Shown in pieces: positions 5,159 through 7,114 of a stretch of DNA of 7,114 bases. The notes beneath the pieces are model-generated. The model ran no database searches and was not told where the DNA came from. It was given only the letters and a program-made list of their open reading frames with translations. Source of the DNA: an uncultured Clostridia bacterium (GTDB lineage Bacteria; Bacillota; Clostridia; Oscillospirales; Acutalibacteraceae); assembly GCA_947174455.1 (NCBI GenBank), contig CAMWIZ010000041.1, forward strand, positions 1 to 7,114, in the 5' to 3' direction. A program made the position numbers and the translations under genes. Every line of letters begins with the position of its first letter. Position 1 is the stretch's first letter.

Positions 5159-7114
5159 TTATTCAGAGTACGTTCTCCTCCTTTCTGCGTTAAAACGTTT
5201 ATATAGGAGAAGAACCGCTGTTGCTGTGAGCAATCCTCCAAATATATACACATACAATTCATAACCGCCTGTTGACGGAAGCTCATATCTAAGCTCTGGA
5301 TTTTCTATTGTATAAGTAACAGATTGAAGATTAGGACTGCTTATATAATACAGTGCATCAGATTTCAAATACCCGTCTGGGGCTTTTAGTTCAATTACAA
5401 GGTATTTATCATTTTTTAGTGAAGTCCAATAAATAAGACCGCTTGTCGGTGTTTTATCCATACTCTTCAAATAATAAGTTCTGCCGTTATCCGTTACAGT
5501 TGACTGTGGATGTTCGGATAGCTGAAGTTCCTCGGTATACCTTGCAATATCGTCATTATTCATCAGATCCTCTTGATAGGGACTGTAGAAACCAAATACG
5601 GCATCAGCCAACGGTTGGTTGTACTCGTTTGTTTTGAGAAGATTCAATCTCCAAAGATTTCTATAATTCACTGCGTTTACAGTCATAGTTCTGTTACCCT
5701 GATAGGTAAAGGAATATGTATTCCCTGTTATATTTCCTATATTGCCGAATTTATAATCATCACCGCTCAGGGGCAGCTCCATAATAGTATACATACTGTT
5801 ATCAGTCCATATAAACGGTTCTGCGGTTTCAACCCAACCGTTGTTATAGGTATAAGCATCTCCATCAATGTAAAGCTTTTCCGAAGCATCCTTTCCACTT
5901 TCAACTTTAAGTTCAATGTAAGTGTACTTTCGTGATTCATTGTTAATCTTGTGTTCGGCTATTTGACTTGCAATTTCCGATTCATCGGTCAAGGTATTCA
6001 GTCCCTCAATTACATCACCTTCATAGGCGATAAATCTGAATGTTACATCATCCTCAGCCGAACGCCTATTATTGTCATCGTCCAGTATAGATTTTTGAAT
6101 ATACGGCGGTTCAGGTATACGAACACCTACTTTCAAAGGTGCGGCATCAAGGTACGAGCCGGGGGTTGATGAATAGTGTGAATCGTAACTGTAACCGAAT
6201 GAGTTCCACGCACAAGTACCAACTTCCGGTACACCTTCTATATCACCGTCAAACTTAACACCTATCTCTGCCATTGGCGGCATAAAATCTTGAGGGTTAT
6301 CGTTATCGGGTTCGTTTATAATTACTCTAAACGAACGTGTTGTTTCCTTCGGTTCACTGTACCAGCCTGTACCTCCGCCACGTCTGTCATCAATGTTACA
6401 GCTTGTTGCATCGGAAAATTCAACTGTATATTCATCATCTTGAAGGTAATATATGGTTCCGTCGGGATATTTAATGTAAACCCTAAAATTCGGATCCTCC
6501 GCCAAGTTTACCTTGAACTCACTTCCACGGGAAGAACTGCCGTCATATGTTTCATGATCATTCTCCTCGGGCAAGTTGTCAATAATAATCAATCGTCTAA
6601 GTGCCTCACTTCTGCTGGTAACCTTCAGAGTATAAGTAACACCTGTATCAGAACTCGGTACAACAATGAAGTTGCTCTCCTTTGAACTTGACTCTGCGAA
6701 GTTTGTCGGTTTATCGGTTTGTTCAATCGTCTGATCTGACGTTGTTATGTTACCGTAAGAAACAAATATTTGTGCAACATTGTGTACGGACGGTTTGCCG
6801 TCAAGATCAAGAGTGTCACCTCGTGTTACTTCATTATTATCAAATTGGAGTTCATTAGGTGTGATGTAAGCATGGTTTGCGTACATCTTGTTTTCCTGAG
6901 AAATACCCCCTCCCGGGTGAATCGTTGATAAAAACAACTGCACACTACCCATTTCGGGAATACCCCACCACTTGTCTTGAAAACGAAGCTCGAGTTTTAG
7001 ATTATTGCTCTCGGAATCCTGAGAAATACGAACATCAAACGCCTTTCCGCCCTTTATCGGTGTCCATTCGGAATCATTGACAGTAACTGTATGCAACGTT
7101 GAGTTATCAGGACC
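5159..7114 (-). CDS. Large LPSTG adhesin or tip pilin, C-terminal 651 residues (cut by the right window edge)
   Basis: The frame is open to the last base of the window, so the true start lies outside; the TTG at 7096 is internal. Numbering here is of visible residues. Residues 1 to about 150 are beta-rich in appearance and not recognised. About 155-335 is a module known from large Clostridia adhesins, with TYTLKVTSRSEALRRLIIID, RGSEFKVNL, CAWNSFGYSYDS and AAPLKVGVRIPEPP. About 340-485 is Cna-B-like, with MELP as E-box. About 487-606 is a SpaA-like domain with Lys494 in LNLLKTNEYNQPLADAVFGF, Glu575 in VIELKAPDGY and Asn605 in TIENPE. LPSTG (612-616), a membrane helix and an RRR-containing tail end the protein. 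As first gene seen in the operon, and large, it is the best candidate for the adhesive tip; ligand-binding parts would be expected in the missing N-terminal portion. The end is a TAA at 5161-5159. Confidence 0.88.
   Translation of the reverse strand, partial: GPDNSTLHTVTVNDSEWTPIKGGKAFDVRISQDSESNNLKLELRFQDKWWGIPEMGSVQLFLSTIHPGGGISQENKMYANHAYITPNELQFDNNEVTRGDTLDLDGKPSVHNVAQIFVSYGNITTSDQTIEQTDKPTNFAESSSKESNFIVVPSSDTGVTYTLKVTSRSEALRRLIIIDNLPEENDHETYDGSSSRGSEFKVNLAEDPNFRVYIKYPDGTIYYLQDDEYTVEFSDATSCNIDDRRGGGTGWYSEPKETTRSFRVIINEPDNDNPQDFMPPMAEIGVKFDGDIEGVPEVGTCAWNSFGYSYDSHYSSTPGSYLDAAPLKVGVRIPEPPYIQKSILDDDNNRRSAEDDVTFRFIAYEGDVIEGLNTLTDESEIASQIAEHKINNESRKYTYIELKVESGKDASEKLYIDGDAYTYNNGWVETAEPFIWTDNSMYTIMELPLSGDDYKFGNIGNITGNTYSFTYQGNRTMTVNAVNYRNLWRLNLLKTNEYNQPLADAVFGFYSPYQEDLMNNDDIARYTEELQLSEHPQSTVTDNGRTYYLKSMDKTPTSGLIYWTSLKNDKYLVIELKAPDGYLKSDALYYISSPNLQSVTYTIENPELRYELPSTGGYELYVYIFGGLLTATAVLLLYKRFNAERRRTYSE

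Noticed and set aside
5116..5286. Longer N-terminus for the backbone pilin (start at 5286)
   Set aside because: The added 57 residues overlap the end of the adhesin gene in another frame and would bury the signal peptide. The ATG at 5115 has a ribosome site and begins a clear signal sequence.
7094..7096. TTG as the start of the large adhesin
   Set aside because: The frame stays open for six more codons to the window edge (GPDNST), there is no signal peptide after the TTG, and such adhesins are normally longer.

Overview
The window carries most of a sortase-assembled pilus operon from a Gram-positive bacterium, probably a gut Clostridia member (Bacillota; Ruminococcus-like Oscillospiraceae or a related Lachnospiraceae). 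The evidence is three LPXTG-type surface proteins with Cna-B/SpaA-style isopeptide domains, two sortases, strong AGGAGG-type ribosome sites, moderate to low GC, and Asp/Thr repeat stalks of the kind I associate with Ruminococcus surface proteins. The genus is an inference; no 16S or marker gene is present.

All confident genes lie on the minus strand, so transcription runs from right to left. In that order: (1) 7114-5159, a large adhesin or tip pilin, cut by the right window edge, ending in LPSTG; (2) 5115-3523, the probable backbone pilin, with signal peptide, three isopeptide-type domains and an LPSAG sorting signal; (3) a 12-bp perfect hairpin at 3399-3430 without a U-tract, between the pilin and the next gene; (4) 3378-2524, a pilin-polymerising class C-like sortase with membrane anchors at both ends; (5) 2527-1244, a second, smaller surface protein with a YPK motif, a 26-residue Asp/Thr repeat stalk, a Cna-B domain and LPQTG; (6) 1251-589, a second, shorter sortase. 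Genes 4-6 overlap by 4 and 8 bp and are probably translationally coupled.

The expected scheme, by analogy with SpaA-type pili, is that the class C-like sortase cuts the backbone and tip signals and joins the subunits through a lysine of the next pilin. The LPQTG protein would serve as base or accessory subunit. The second sortase would either attach it to the wall or process it specifically. The hairpin after the backbone gene could help keep pilin in excess over sortase.

Left of the operon, 110-588 has no confident gene. It holds a 165-bp MITE-like imperfect palindrome with TAGGGCGTA termini (372-536), a possible gene remnant (213-371), and the promoter region of a second transcription unit. 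That unit begins with an XRE-family regulator (109-1, cut by the left edge). Its consensus promoter is flanked by two similar dyads 52 bp apart, which suggests autoregulation.
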